Assembly: GCF_009765355.1 (NCBI RefSeq)
Contig: NZ_VTHK01000002.1
Coordinates: 358,094-422,093 of the forward strand
Origin: Amycolatopsis anabasis
GTDB taxonomy: Bacteria; Actinomycetota; Actinomycetes; Mycobacteriales; Pseudonocardiaceae
DNA length: 64,000 nucleotides
Direction: 5' to 3'
Part shown: positions 53,314-61,319 of the stretch, piece after piece
Layout: each line of letters starts with the position of its first letter
Position numbering within the stretch: the first letter of the stretch is position 1
The notes under the pieces: generated by a model
What the model was told of the DNA's origin: nothing
What the model saw: the letters and a program-made list of their open reading frames with translations, nothing else
The model's database searches: none
Position numbers and translations under genes: made by a program

Positions 53314-54261
53314 ATGATTCACACCCGAGGACTGGCCCGGAGCTTCCGGGCCAAGGGGGAGACCGTCGAGGCCGTGCGCGGGCTCGACCTGGACGTCGAG
53401 GAGGGCGAGCTGGTCGCCTTTCTCGGGCCCAACGGGGCCGGGAAGTCGACCAGCCTGCGGATGCTGACCACGTTGCTGCCGCCGACCGCGGGCACCGCGA
53501 CGGTCGCCGGGCACGACGTCCGGGCCGATCCGGCGGGCGTGCGCCGCCGCATCGGCTACATCGGGCAGGGCAACGGCGCGGGCAACCACTTCCGGGTGCG
53601 CGACGAACTGGTGACCCAGGGGCGGTGTTACGGGCTGAGCCGGGCCGAATCCCGGAACCGGGCCGACGAACTGCTCGCCGCATTGGATCTGGAGGCGCTC
53701 GCCCGGCGGACCGCGGAAACGCTGTCCGGCGGCCAGCGGCGGCGGCTCGACGTCGCGATCGGACTCGTGCACCGGCCCGAACTGCTGTTCCTGGACGAAC
53801 CGTCGACCGGACTGGATCCGCACAACCGCGCCAACCTCTGGGAGCACATCCTGCGGGTGCGCGAGCAGTACGGCATGACGATCTTCCTCACCACGCACTA
53901 CCTGGAAGAGGCGGACACCATGGCCGAGCGGGTGCTGGTCATCGACCACGGCCGGGTGATCGCCGACGACACGCCCGGGAACCTCAAGGCGGAACTCGCC
54001 GGGGACCGGATCGTGCTCGCCACCGGCAACGACGTGGAAGCCCGGCGGGTCGCCGCCGCGGGTGAGCGGCGGGCGCACCGGGTCGAGATCGACGGGACGA
54101 CCGTGATCCTGCGGGTGACCCGGGGTGACGAGGTCCTGCCGGTGTTCCTCCGCTCGCTGGACGCGAGCGTGGACGTCCTCGCCGCCGAGGTGCGGCGGCC
54201 CACCCTCGACGACGTGTTCCTCGCGCTCACCGGACGAAGCCTGCGCGAATCCGGCCAATGA
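53314..54261 (+). CDS. DrrA-type ABC exporter ATPase
   Basis: A 315-residue ATPase: Walker A GPNGAGKS, signature LSGGQRRRLDVAIGL, Walker B LLFLDEPSTGLDP, switch His in FLTTHYLEEAD, plus the C-terminal extension (VLRVTRGDEVLPVF) of the DrrA/drug-resistance class. It pairs with the permease 31 bases downstream to export a hydrophobic compound. ATG at 53314 follows AGGGGAG. Confidence 0.9.
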   Translation: MIHTRGLARSFRAKGETVEAVRGLDLDVEEGELVAFLGPNGAGKSTSLRMLTTLLPPTAGTATVAGHDVRADPAGVRRRIGYIGQGNGAGNHFRVRDELVTQGRCYGLSRAESRNRADELLAALDLEALARRTAETLSGGQRRRLDVAIGLVHRPELLFLDEPSTGLDPHNRANLWEHILRVREQYGMTIFLTTHYLEEADTMAERVLVIDHGRVIADDTPGNLKAELAGDRIVLATGNDVEARRVAAAGERRAHRVEIDGTTVILRVTRGDEVLPVFLRSLDASVDVLAAEVRRPTLDDVFLALTGRSLRESGQ

Positions 54262-54292
54262 CCGTTTCCCACCACCGCAAGGAGTTCCACCG

Positions 54293-55045
54293 ATGAACGT
54301 GGTCAGCAACACCGGTACGGTCTTCGCCCGGGAGATGGCGCCCCAGGTGCGCAACCCCGCGGGACTGCTGTTCACCATGGCGCAGCCGCTGGTCTTCCTG
54401 CTGCTGTTCGGCCCGCTGCTCACCGGCCAACCCGGGGTCGGCGGCAGTTCGCCCTGGCAGTGGTTCGTGCCGGGGATCCTGGTCATGCTCGGCCTGTTCG
54501 GCACGTCCAGCGCCGGGTACTTCCTGCTCATCGAACTGGGTTCCGGTTCGCTCGAACGCATGCTGGTGACCCCGCTGAACCGCGCCGCGATGCTGGTGGG
54601 CCGCACGCTGAAGGAGGTCAGCATGCTGCTCGCGCAGGCCGTGCTGATCGTCGTCGCGGTGCTGCCGTTCGGGTTCCGGCTGTACCCGCTCGGCGCGCTG
54701 GCCGGGATGCTCGTGCTCGCCCTGTTCGGGCTCGGCCTGGGCGCGCTGTCCTTCGCCCTGGCCATCGCCGCCCGGAAGCAGGAGACGTTGTTCTACGGGG
54801 TGCAGCAGATCCTGCTGTTCCCGTTGTTGCTCTTGTCCGGGGTGCTGCTCCCGATCGACGCGGCACCGGGCTGGTTGCGGGGGCTCTCCGCGGCCAACCC
54901 GGTGACCTACATCGTCGACGCCGAACGGGAACTGTTCGCCGGAACGTTCTCCGCGGCGGCGCTGTACGGCGCGATCTCCGCCGCGGCGATCGCGGCGGTC
55001 GGGCTGGTCACCGGGACCCGCGCCATGCGACGCGTGTCCCTGTGA
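54293..55045 (+). CDS. DrrB-type ABC-2 permease
   Basis: A 250-residue, six-helix ABC-2 permease: FAREMAPQVRNPAGLLFTMA at the N terminus, then LLFGPLL and the conserved NPVTYIVDAERELF before the last helices, as in DrrB. ATG at 54293 follows AAGGAG. Forms one unit with the ATPase. Confidence 0.9.
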   Translation: MNVVSNTGTVFAREMAPQVRNPAGLLFTMAQPLVFLLLFGPLLTGQPGVGGSSPWQWFVPGILVMLGLFGTSSAGYFLLIELGSGSLERMLVTPLNRAAMLVGRTLKEVSMLLAQAVLIVVAVLPFGFRLYPLGALAGMLVLALFGLGLGALSFALAIAARKQETLFYGVQQILLFPLLLLSGVLLPIDAAPGWLRGLSAANPVTYIVDAERELFAGTFSAAALYGAISAAAIAAVGLVTGTRAMRRVSL

Positions 55046-55051
55046 CGCCCT

Positions 55052-55094
55052 GGCTCAGCCCGCCTTGTCCGGTTCGGACGCGGCGGGCTGAGCC
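55052..55094. terminator. hairpin between convergent ABC permease and APC permease
   Basis: GGCTCAGCCCGCC (55052-55064) pairs perfectly with GGCGGGCTGAGCC (55082-55094). It covers the stop codon of the minus-strand gene, so it works as a bidirectional terminator inside coding sequence. Confidence 0.65.
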
Positions 55095-56542
55095 CGGGCC
55101 AGCAGCGAATGCCGCTTGCTGTAGGCGAAGTAGATGACCAGCCCGAGGGCGAACCACACCGCGAACCGCAGCCAGGTCATCGGCTGCAGGAAGGTGATCA
55201 GGTAGATCGAGAACGCCACGCCGATGAGCGGCACGATCGGCATGCCCGGGGTCCGGAACGTCCGGGGCAGGTCGGGCCGCCGGTAGCGCAGCACGATCAC
55301 CGCGATGCACACCACCACGAACGCCAGCAGGATGCCGATGTTGGTCAGCTCGGCCGCCTCACCGATCGGCAGGAAACCGGCGATGAGCGCCGAGACGACC
55401 CCGGCGATCCAGGTGACCCGGGTCGGCACCTGCCGCACCGGATGCGTTTTGGCGAACCAGCGCGGCAGCAGGCCGTCCCGGCTCATCGAGAACCACACCC
55501 GGGTCACGCCCAGCATGAAGGTGAACATCACGGTGAGGATGCCGATGATCGCGCCGATCGCGATCACCGTGGCCAGCCCGGACAGGCCGACCGAGGCGAA
55601 CGCCGAGGAGAACCCGCTCTTCGGGTCGATCTCGGTGTAGCTCTGCATCCCGGTCAGCACCAGGCAGGCCAGTACGTACAGCACCATGGAGATGAGCAGC
55701 GAGTACACGATCGCCTTGGGCATGTGCCGCTGGGCGTCCTTGGATTCCTCGGCGGCGGTGCTCATCGCGTCGTAGCCGAACACCGCGAAGAACACCAGCG
55801 ACGCCCCGGTCATCACGCCGTTCAGGCCGCTCGGGGCGAACGGGGTGAAGTTGCCGGTCTTGACGTAGAAGAACCCGACCAGGATCACCACGAGCACGAC
55901 GATGACCTTCAGCGCCACCACGAACGTCTCGAACCGGGCCGCGCTCTTGATGCCGCGGGTGAGCAGGAACGCGATGAGCAGGCACAACAGCGCGGCGAAC
56001 AGGTCGAACTTGTAACTGCCGGTCGGCACGCCCGAGGGTTCGGTGCCCGGCGCGCCGAGCATCCAGTTCGGCAGGTCCAGGCCGATCTGCTGGAGCAGGA
56101 AGCTGAAGTAGCCGGAGATGCCGATGGCCACCACCGCGACGATCGCGGTGTATTCGAGCAGCAGGTCCCAGCCGATGAACCAGCCGGCGATCTCACCGAG
56201 CACCGCGTAGCCGTAGGTGTAGGCCGAACCGGCCTTGGGGATCAGCCCGGCGAACTCGGCGTAGGAGAACGCGGCGGCCGCGCTGGCGACCCCGGCCACC
56301 AGGAAGGACAGCAGCACGGCGGGGCCCGCCGCGGGCAACCCGACCGACGGGTCGCCGTGGGCCACCTTGCCGGCCAGGGCGAAGATTCCGGCGCCGATGA
56401 TGCCGCCGACGCCGATCGCGGTGAGCTGCCACAGCCCGAGCGTTCGTTTGAGCCCGCCGACCTGTGGATCCTCGAGCTGGTCGATCGGCTTGCGGCGGAA
56501 GATTCCGGAACTGGGACCGAAGCTGTTACGCGCGGTGGTCAT
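55055..56542 (-). CDS. APC-family amino-acid permease
   Basis: A 495-residue, 12-helix amino acid/cation transporter of the APC superfamily. Conserved parts: LTAIGVGGIIGAGIFALAG (helix 1 unwound GAGIF), AGLIPKAGSAYTYGYAVLGE, and FFAVFGYDAMSTAAEESKDA, the typical cationic amino-acid transporter region. The substrate is uncertain, perhaps arginine/lysine or a broad range. ATG at 56542 follows GGAGG; an upstream in-frame extension is rejected. Confidence 0.88.
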   Translation of the reverse strand: MTTARNSFGPSSGIFRRKPIDQLEDPQVGGLKRTLGLWQLTAIGVGGIIGAGIFALAGKVAHGDPSVGLPAAGPAVLLSFLVAGVASAAAAFSYAEFAGLIPKAGSAYTYGYAVLGEIAGWFIGWDLLLEYTAIVAVVAIGISGYFSFLLQQIGLDLPNWMLGAPGTEPSGVPTGSYKFDLFAALLCLLIAFLLTRGIKSAARFETFVVALKVIVVLVVILVGFFYVKTGNFTPFAPSGLNGVMTGASLVFFAVFGYDAMSTAAEESKDAQRHMPKAIVYSLLISMVLYVLACLVLTGMQSYTEIDPKSGFSSAFASVGLSGLATVIAIGAIIGILTVMFTFMLGVTRVWFSMSRDGLLPRWFAKTHPVRQVPTRVTWIAGVVSALIAGFLPIGEAAELTNIGILLAFVVVCIAVIVLRYRRPDLPRTFRTPGMPIVPLIGVAFSIYLITFLQPMTWLRFAVWFALGLVIYFAYSKRHSLLARAQPAASEPDKAG

Positions 56543-56757
56543 CTGCGCCTCCCAACCCGAGCGGCAAGTCGGCCCGGGGTCCTCCGGGCTCACCGGGGAA
56601 AGGTACTCGCTGGTGTCAGTTTTGTGGATGATGTTGTCACCGGCAGAGGACAACGGGCTCGTAGCGAGGCATCTCACAGTGCGCGGTCCGGGGGAACCGA
56701 AGGCGGCGCCAAGCGCTCTCAACGCTGCTTTTCGACAAGTAGCAAGGAGATCGCAGC

Positions 56758-57105
56758 ATGTCTGTTCGCAGAATCCTTTCGGCCGCCGGTGTCGTGGGGG
56801 CGACCGTGTTCGCCTCCGCGGTCTTGGCCGTGCCCGCCTCGGCGGCGCCCGCGACGGTGGCCACGCCCGCTGCGGCGGCGGACAAGGATTGCCGCTGGAA
56901 GGCGGCCGAGACCATCCTGATCCGGACCGCGCCGCGGACCAGCGCCACTTCGGTGGGGCAGGTCAACAAGGGGCAGCGGATCTGCGTCATTCCCCCGGCG
57001 GTGACGGGCGGCAAGTACACCGCGTGCGGCCGCACGGACGACCGGTGGCTGAAGCTCGGCACCAAGCGTTACGTCGCCGGGATGTGCGTCGACTTCACCG
57101 GCTGA
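56758..57105 (+). CDS. small secreted SH3-like protein
   Basis: A 115-residue secreted protein: signal peptide 1-29 (ASAVLAVPASA) and an SH3b-like domain from about residue 44 (AAETILIRTAPRTSATSVGQ, then DRWLKLGTKRYVAGMCVDF). Four cysteines probably make two disulfides. SH3b domains often bind cell-wall peptides; here there is no enzyme attached. AAGGAG at 56741 precedes the ATG. Confidence 0.75.
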   Translation: MSVRRILSAAGVVGATVFASAVLAVPASAAPATVATPAAAADKDCRWKAAETILIRTAPRTSATSVGQVNKGQRICVIPPAVTGGKYTACGRTDDRWLKLGTKRYVAGMCVDFTG

Positions 57106-57154
57106 CGCGCGAATCGCGCCTCCGTCGCCGGAATCCTCGGCGGCGGGGGCCCGA

Positions 57155-58159
57155 TCAACCCGCGGCCTCGGCCGTCGCGGCGACCGCGGCGGGTCGAGTC
57201 CGCCGCTTGGTCCGGCAGGCTCCGGCCGCGAAGTAGGTGAGCAGCTCGCCGATTTCGATCGGATCGTCCAGTTGCGGGCAGTGGCCCCAGTCATCGCGCA
57301 CCAGCAGCCTGCTGTGCGGCACCAAGGCGTGCAGCTGGCGACCGGAGGCCGCGCTCACCAGGCGGTCCTTCCCGCAGGCGACCACCAGCAGGGGCGCGGT
57401 GACCTTGTCCAGCTGGTAGGCCTGGCCGAGTTCCTCGACGAGCTGTTTGGCCTGCGCCAGCCGGGACGTGGTGGCGCGGTAATCGGGGAACAGGTCGGTG
57501 AAGCGCCGGACCTGCGTCGAATCGGCGACCGAGCTGTCCGCGTAGAGCAGGCGCGGAACGACCTGCTCGGCGACCGCGCGCACCAGGAAGCCGGGGACCG
57601 GCAGCGGCAGCGACGCGTACACCCGGAGCGGCAGCGGGTACCGCCCGACGGTGCGGACCAGCCAGGAGTCCACGAATCCGGGCGCCGCGATCGACACCAC
57701 ACCGGCGATCGGAAGTTTCGGGTTCTGCGCGGCGCGCAGGCTCATCGTGCCGCCGAGCGAGTTGCCGGCCAGCACGACCCGGCCGAGTACGGACTGCTCG
57801 CGGAGCACGGCCGCGGTGAACGTGTCGAGTTGCGGGAGGATCGCGCCGGGACGCAGCGCCTCCGCTTCACCGAAACCGGGCAGGTCGACCGCGATGGCGG
57901 CTACCCCCGCCGCGGCGAGTTCGCCGAGCACCGGGCGCCAGGTGTCCGCGCTGTCGCAGTACCCGTGCAGCAGCACCAGGCGCGGCGCCGACGGTCGCGC
58001 GGCGCGCTTGGCGCCGCGGCGGCCCGGACGGACCGGGGCCTGCTCGGCCGGCCGCGGGCCTACCTCGAGCACGCGGGTGCGCACTCCGGCGAAACGGCGG
58101 TAGCCGACCCGGATCGGATCGGCCGGCGTCGGCGGCGCCACCCGCTGCTCTGCGGTCAT
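57155..58159 (-). CDS. alpha/beta hydrolase
   Basis: A 334-residue hydrolase with oxyanion motif LLHGYCDS, nucleophile elbow AGNSLGG, acid in VACGKDRLV and His in DDWGHCP: all three catalytic positions are present. Residues 35-55 are a basic insert (RRGAKRAARP) and the C terminus is also basic. Substrate unknown; esterase, epoxide hydrolase-like or lipase functions are possible. Confidence 0.85.
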   Translation of the reverse strand: MTAEQRVAPPTPADPIRVGYRRFAGVRTRVLEVGPRPAEQAPVRPGRRGAKRAARPSAPRLVLLHGYCDSADTWRPVLGELAAAGVAAIAVDLPGFGEAEALRPGAILPQLDTFTAAVLREQSVLGRVVLAGNSLGGTMSLRAAQNPKLPIAGVVSIAAPGFVDSWLVRTVGRYPLPLRVYASLPLPVPGFLVRAVAEQVVPRLLYADSSVADSTQVRRFTDLFPDYRATTSRLAQAKQLVEELGQAYQLDKVTAPLLVVACGKDRLVSAASGRQLHALVPHSRLLVRDDWGHCPQLDDPIEIGELLTYFAAGACRTKRRTRPAAVAATAEAAG

Positions 58160-58272
58160 AAACTCAGGTTAGACAACAAATCTCGGGTTAAACCGGAAAG
58201 CGGTCGATCACAAACCGGTCTCCGAGCGGTGTCGGCAGTGCGTCTGCGCAGGTCACTCCGGGCGCGCGGAAA

Positions 58273-59238
58273 TTAGCGAAGGAAAACGATCTTCCCGGCC
58301 GTGTCGCCGCCCTGCATGCTGCGGAAGCCCTGCTCGGCTTCCTCGAACGGCAGCTGGGCCCCGATCTGCGGACGGATTCCGGCGAGATCCACGTACTCCA
58401 GCAGGCTCGCGAGCTCGTCGCGGGTGCCCATGGTGGACCCGGCCACGCGCAGTTGCAGGAAGAACACCCGCTGCAGTTCCGCGCTCGCGTCCGGTCCGCT
58501 GGTGGAGCCGGAGACCACGATGATCCCGCCCGGTTTGAGCGATTTCACCGAATGCGACCAGGTCGCCTTGCCGACCGTCTCGAACACCGCGTCCACCCGC
58601 TCGGGCAGCCGGGCGCCGGATTCGAACGTCTGGTGCGCGCCGAGCTGCTCGGCGAGCGCGCGCTTCTCCTCGCTGCGGCCGGTGACCCAGACCCGGAAAC
58701 CGGCGGCGCGACCGAGCTGGATCAGCGCGGTGGACACCCCGCCGGACGCGCCCTGCACGAGCAGGGTCTGCCCGGGGCGCAGGCCGGACTTCACGAACAG
58801 CATGCGGTAGGCGGTCAGCCAGGCCGTGCCCATGGTGGCGGCCTCGGCGAAGGACAGCCCCGCCGGTTTGGGCAGCACGTTGCGCGCGGGAACCACCACG
58901 TAGTCGGCGAAGGTGCCCTGGTGCTTCTCGGTGAGCAGGGTGCGCTTCGGGTCCAGGGTGTCGTCGCCCTGCCAGCCGGGGGCGTTGATCACCGAGTGCA
59001 GCACGACCTCGGTGCCGTCCTCGAGGGTCCCGGCGCCGTCGCAGCCGAGGATCATCGGGAACTGGTCCGGTTTGATCCCGACCCCGCGCAGGGTCCAGAT
59101 GTCGTGCATGTTCAGGCTGGCCGCCTTGACGGCGACCTTGACCCAGCCGTCGGGCACCTCGGGCTCCGGTCGCTCGCCGACGACGAGCGAGTTCAGCGGG
59201 GCATCGGCGTTGGGCTCTTTGGCGTAGACGGCGAACAT
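58273..59238 (-). CDS. zinc-independent quinone-oxidoreductase-like dehydrogenase (MDR)
   Basis: A 321-residue medium-chain reductase: N-terminal GroES-like domain (AASLNMHDIWTLRGVG, ILGCDGAGTL) and NADPH-binding Rossmann domain (LLVQGASGGVSTALIQLGRA). Structural zinc cysteines are absent, so it is more like quinone oxidoreductases than alcohol dehydrogenases. Substrate unknown; monocistronic. Confidence 0.87.
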   Translation of the reverse strand: MFAVYAKEPNADAPLNSLVVGERPEPEVPDGWVKVAVKAASLNMHDIWTLRGVGIKPDQFPMILGCDGAGTLEDGTEVVLHSVINAPGWQGDDTLDPKRTLLTEKHQGTFADYVVVPARNVLPKPAGLSFAEAATMGTAWLTAYRMLFVKSGLRPGQTLLVQGASGGVSTALIQLGRAAGFRVWVTGRSEEKRALAEQLGAHQTFESGARLPERVDAVFETVGKATWSHSVKSLKPGGIIVVSGSTSGPDASAELQRVFFLQLRVAGSTMGTRDELASLLEYVDLAGIRPQIGAQLPFEEAEQGFRSMQGGDTAGKIVFLR

Positions 59239-59284
59239 GGCCCGAACTTACCCGGGCGGCCCCGGATCGGCAGCAGCACGGGCG

Positions 59285-59290
59285 TAGTCT
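59285..59290 (+). promoter_or_regulatory. -10 box of leaderless small membrane gene
   Basis: TAGTCT lies six bases before the GTG at 59297 without a ribosome binding site. Confidence 0.5.
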
Positions 59291-59296
59291 CACATC

Positions 59297-59497
59297 GTGC
59301 TTGACGGACTCAGCGACTGGTGGGACACGGTCGAACTATGGCTCGCGCAGCTGTGGTTCCCGCTGCAGTTCGTCCTGGTCGTGGCGGTGCTCGCGCCGCT
59401 GTGCCTGGGGGCCGCGTGGCTGATCGATCGGCTGGTCGACCGGATCTCCGCCTGGTTCGGCTCGACCCGCGGCGAGGATTCGTCCGGTCGGCCTTAG
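59297..59497 (+). CDS. small membrane protein upstream of the ribonuclease gene
   Basis: A 66-residue protein with an amphipathic start (LDGLSDWWDTVELWLAQLWF), one strong membrane helix (FVLVVAVLAPLCLGAAWLI) and a short polar tail. Its TAG stop is at the same time the first three bases of the -10 box of the next gene. No family recognised. It may act with the ribonuclease/barstar pair, but this rests on position only. Confidence 0.6.
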   Translation: MLDGLSDWWDTVELWLAQLWFPLQFVLVVAVLAPLCLGAAWLIDRLVDRISAWFGSTRGEDSSGRP

Positions 59498-59500
59498 GGT
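59495..59500 (+). promoter_or_regulatory. -10 box of leaderless ribonuclease gene
   Basis: TAGGGT lies seven bases before the ATG at 59508 and overlaps the stop codon of the upstream small gene. Confidence 0.45.
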
Positions 59501-59507
59501 GACGGCC

Positions 59508-59969
59508 ATGTTCAATCGAAGGCGGATCACCGCCGCACTGATCGGGCTGATCGTGCTCGTGGTCGGTGGCTGGCTGGTGAAGGACGCCATGTCCGGGAGC
59601 GATCCGGCGCCCGCTCCGCCGAGTGCTCCGGCGACCGGCAACGCTCCGGTGCGGACCGGTCCGGTCGCGGGCGCCGATTCGGGCCTGCCGGTCAAACCGC
59701 TGTCCGGACTGCCGCCGCAGGCCGCGGACACCTGGCGGCTGATCCAGGCCGGTGGGCCGTTCCCGTATCCCCGCAACGACGGGGTCGTGTTCGGGAACCG
59801 GGAGAAACTGCTGCCCGCCAAACCGTCCGGCTACTACCACGAGTACACCGTGAAAACGCCGGGCAGCGCGGACCGCGGGGCCCGAAGACTGGTCACCGGG
59901 GACGCGAAAGAGCTTTACTACACCGAAGATCACTACGGCTCGTTCGTCGTGGTGGACCCAGGGCGGTGA
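59508..59969 (+). CDS. guanyl-specific ribonuclease (barnase/RNase Sa family)
   Basis: A 153-residue exported RNase. An N-terminal hydrophobic helix (8-24) acts as signal or anchor; a Pro/Ala linker reaches to about 65; the nuclease domain then shows LPPQAADTWRLIQAGGPFPY, YYHEYTVKTPG, RGARRLVTG and TEDHYGSFVV. Aligned by eye to RNase Sa, the catalytic set is complete: Glu112, Arg123, Arg127, His142. The disulfide cysteines of RNase Sa are missing. It cleaves RNA after G in this family. Coupled to the barstar gene by a GTGA overlap. Confidence 0.88.
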   Translation: MFNRRRITAALIGLIVLVVGGWLVKDAMSGSDPAPAPPSAPATGNAPVRTGPVAGADSGLPVKPLSGLPPQAADTWRLIQAGGPFPYPRNDGVVFGNREKLLPAKPSGYYHEYTVKTPGSADRGARRLVTGDAKELYYTEDHYGSFVVVDPGR

Positions 59970-60337
59970 CGACAATGGAGCAAATCGACGCCAAGGCCGC
60001 CGTCGAGAAGGCCAGGGGCCGCGGCGCCTATCCGCACGTGGTGTCCGGCGGCACCGCGGACAAGATGTCCACAGTGGACGCCATCGCGGCGGAACTGTCC
60101 TTCCCGGACTGGTTCGGCCGGAATCTGGACGCCTTGTACGACTGCCTGACCGATCTGTCCTGGCTGCCGGTGGGGGAGCACGTGCTGATCTGGGTCGGCT
60201 CGGACCGGCTGAAGCAGGCGGATCCCAAGGCGTACCTGGCCATTCGCAGCGTGCTCTCCGATGCCCAGCGCGCCCTGGCCCCCGGCGGCGGCCGCAACGA
60301 CAGCCGCCGCCTCACCGTCGTCCTCGCCGACTCCTGA
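59966..60337 (+). CDS. barstar-family ribonuclease inhibitor
   Basis: A 123-residue intracellular inhibitor. The binding helix FPDWFGRNLDALYDCLTDLS carries the two aspartates (in NLDALYDCL) that in barstar block the RNase active site. It starts at GTG overlapping the ribonuclease stop by four bases, or at ATG 59975. Its role is to protect the cell from the co-encoded RNase before export. Confidence 0.9.
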   Translation: MTTMEQIDAKAAVEKARGRGAYPHVVSGGTADKMSTVDAIAAELSFPDWFGRNLDALYDCLTDLSWLPVGEHVLIWVGSDRLKQADPKAYLAIRSVLSDAQRALAPGGGRNDSRRLTVVLADS

Positions 60338-60351
60338 CCCAGCGGGTCCTC

Positions 60352-60438
60352 GCGGCAGGAAGGGACCTTTACTCCGGTTGAACCGTAGTAAAGGTCCCTC
60401 GCTCCCGTTGAGCGGTAGCGAAGGTCCCTTCCTGCCGC
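60352..60438. repeat. nested three-arm inverted repeat, likely bidirectional terminator
   Basis: Outer arms GCGGCAGGAAGGGACCTT (60352-60369) and its complement (60421-60438) are perfect. Inside, GGGACCTTTACT (60362-60373) also pairs perfectly with AGTAAAGGTCCC (60387-60398). The left arm can thus pair with either of two AAGGTCCCT copies. It lies between the convergent barstar and crotonase genes. Confidence 0.75.
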
Positions 60439-60525
60439 CTCTCGGCGGTCTGCTGGGGGTCGTGAGTGGTGCGGCCGGTTCTGACCGGCCTGAACACCCA
60501 CGCCCCCGGTACCCGGTGCGACCAG

Positions 60526-61299
60526 TCAGTCCTGGGGGACCCAGTTGGGTTTGCGCTTCTGGGCGAAGGCGAGGATGCCTTCCTGTCCTTCCTCGCTCGC
60601 GAAGAAGCCCGCGGACAGCTCGTTCATCGCGGCGAAACCCTCCGCCGGTGTCGCCGGTCGCGGGCTGCTGAGCAGGTCCTTGGCGGCCGCGAGCGCCTTG
60701 GGGCCGCCGAGCGCGAGCGAACGGACGTATCCGGCCACCGTTTCGTCCAGATCCTCGGCGGCGACCGCGGCGTTGATCAGGCCGATCCGTTCCGCGCGTT
60801 CGGCGTCGAAGGTGTCCCCGGTGAGGAACAGCTCGTGGGCGGCGCGCGGGTTGAGCCGGGGCAGCACGGTGAGCGAGATGACCGCGGGCACCACGCCGAT
60901 CCGCACCTCGGTGAAGGCGAACGTCGCCTCGCGCACGGCGACCGCGATGTCCGCCGCCGCGACCATGCCGATGCCGCCCGCGCGGGCCGGTCCGGCGAGG
61001 CGCGCGACCACCGGCTTGGGGCTGGTCCACAACTGGTCCAGGATCCGGGGGAACTCGTTGACCCCCTGGTTCTCCGCACCGGCGCCCCGGGCCTCCTTGA
61101 GGTCCATGCCCGCGCAGAACACCGGGCCGGTGTGGGTGAGCACGATCACCCGGACGTCGTCGTCCTCGCGCGCCCGGTCCAGGCCCGCGCTCAGCTCCCG
61201 GCGCAGCTGCGCGGAGAGCGCGTTGCGGTTGTGCGGGGAGTCCAGCGTGATCGTGGCGGTGCCGCCCGCCACCGAGTAGTGCACCAGTTCGTCAGCCAT
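60526..61299 (-). CDS. enoyl-CoA hydratase/isomerase (crotonase) family protein
   Basis: A 257-residue crotonase. The CoA and oxyanion regions are seen in FCAGMDLKEA and AGGIGMVAAAD. The first usual catalytic Glu (GGxxCE position) is replaced by Gly, while the second remains in FTEVRIGVVPA; this is typical of some hydratase variants (for example methylglutaconyl-CoA-like or isomerase) and makes a standard hydratase less certain. It lies 20 bases after the P450 gene and is probably co-transcribed. ATG at 61299. Confidence 0.85.
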   Translation of the reverse strand: MADELVHYSVAGGTATITLDSPHNRNALSAQLRRELSAGLDRAREDDDVRVIVLTHTGPVFCAGMDLKEARGAGAENQGVNEFPRILDQLWTSPKPVVARLAGPARAGGIGMVAAADIAVAVREATFAFTEVRIGVVPAVISLTVLPRLNPRAAHELFLTGDTFDAERAERIGLINAAVAAEDLDETVAGYVRSLALGGPKALAAAKDLLSSPRPATPAEGFAAMNELSAGFFASEEGQEGILAFAQKRKPNWVPQD

Positions 61300-61319
61300 G
61301 TGCCGCACCTTACTAACCG

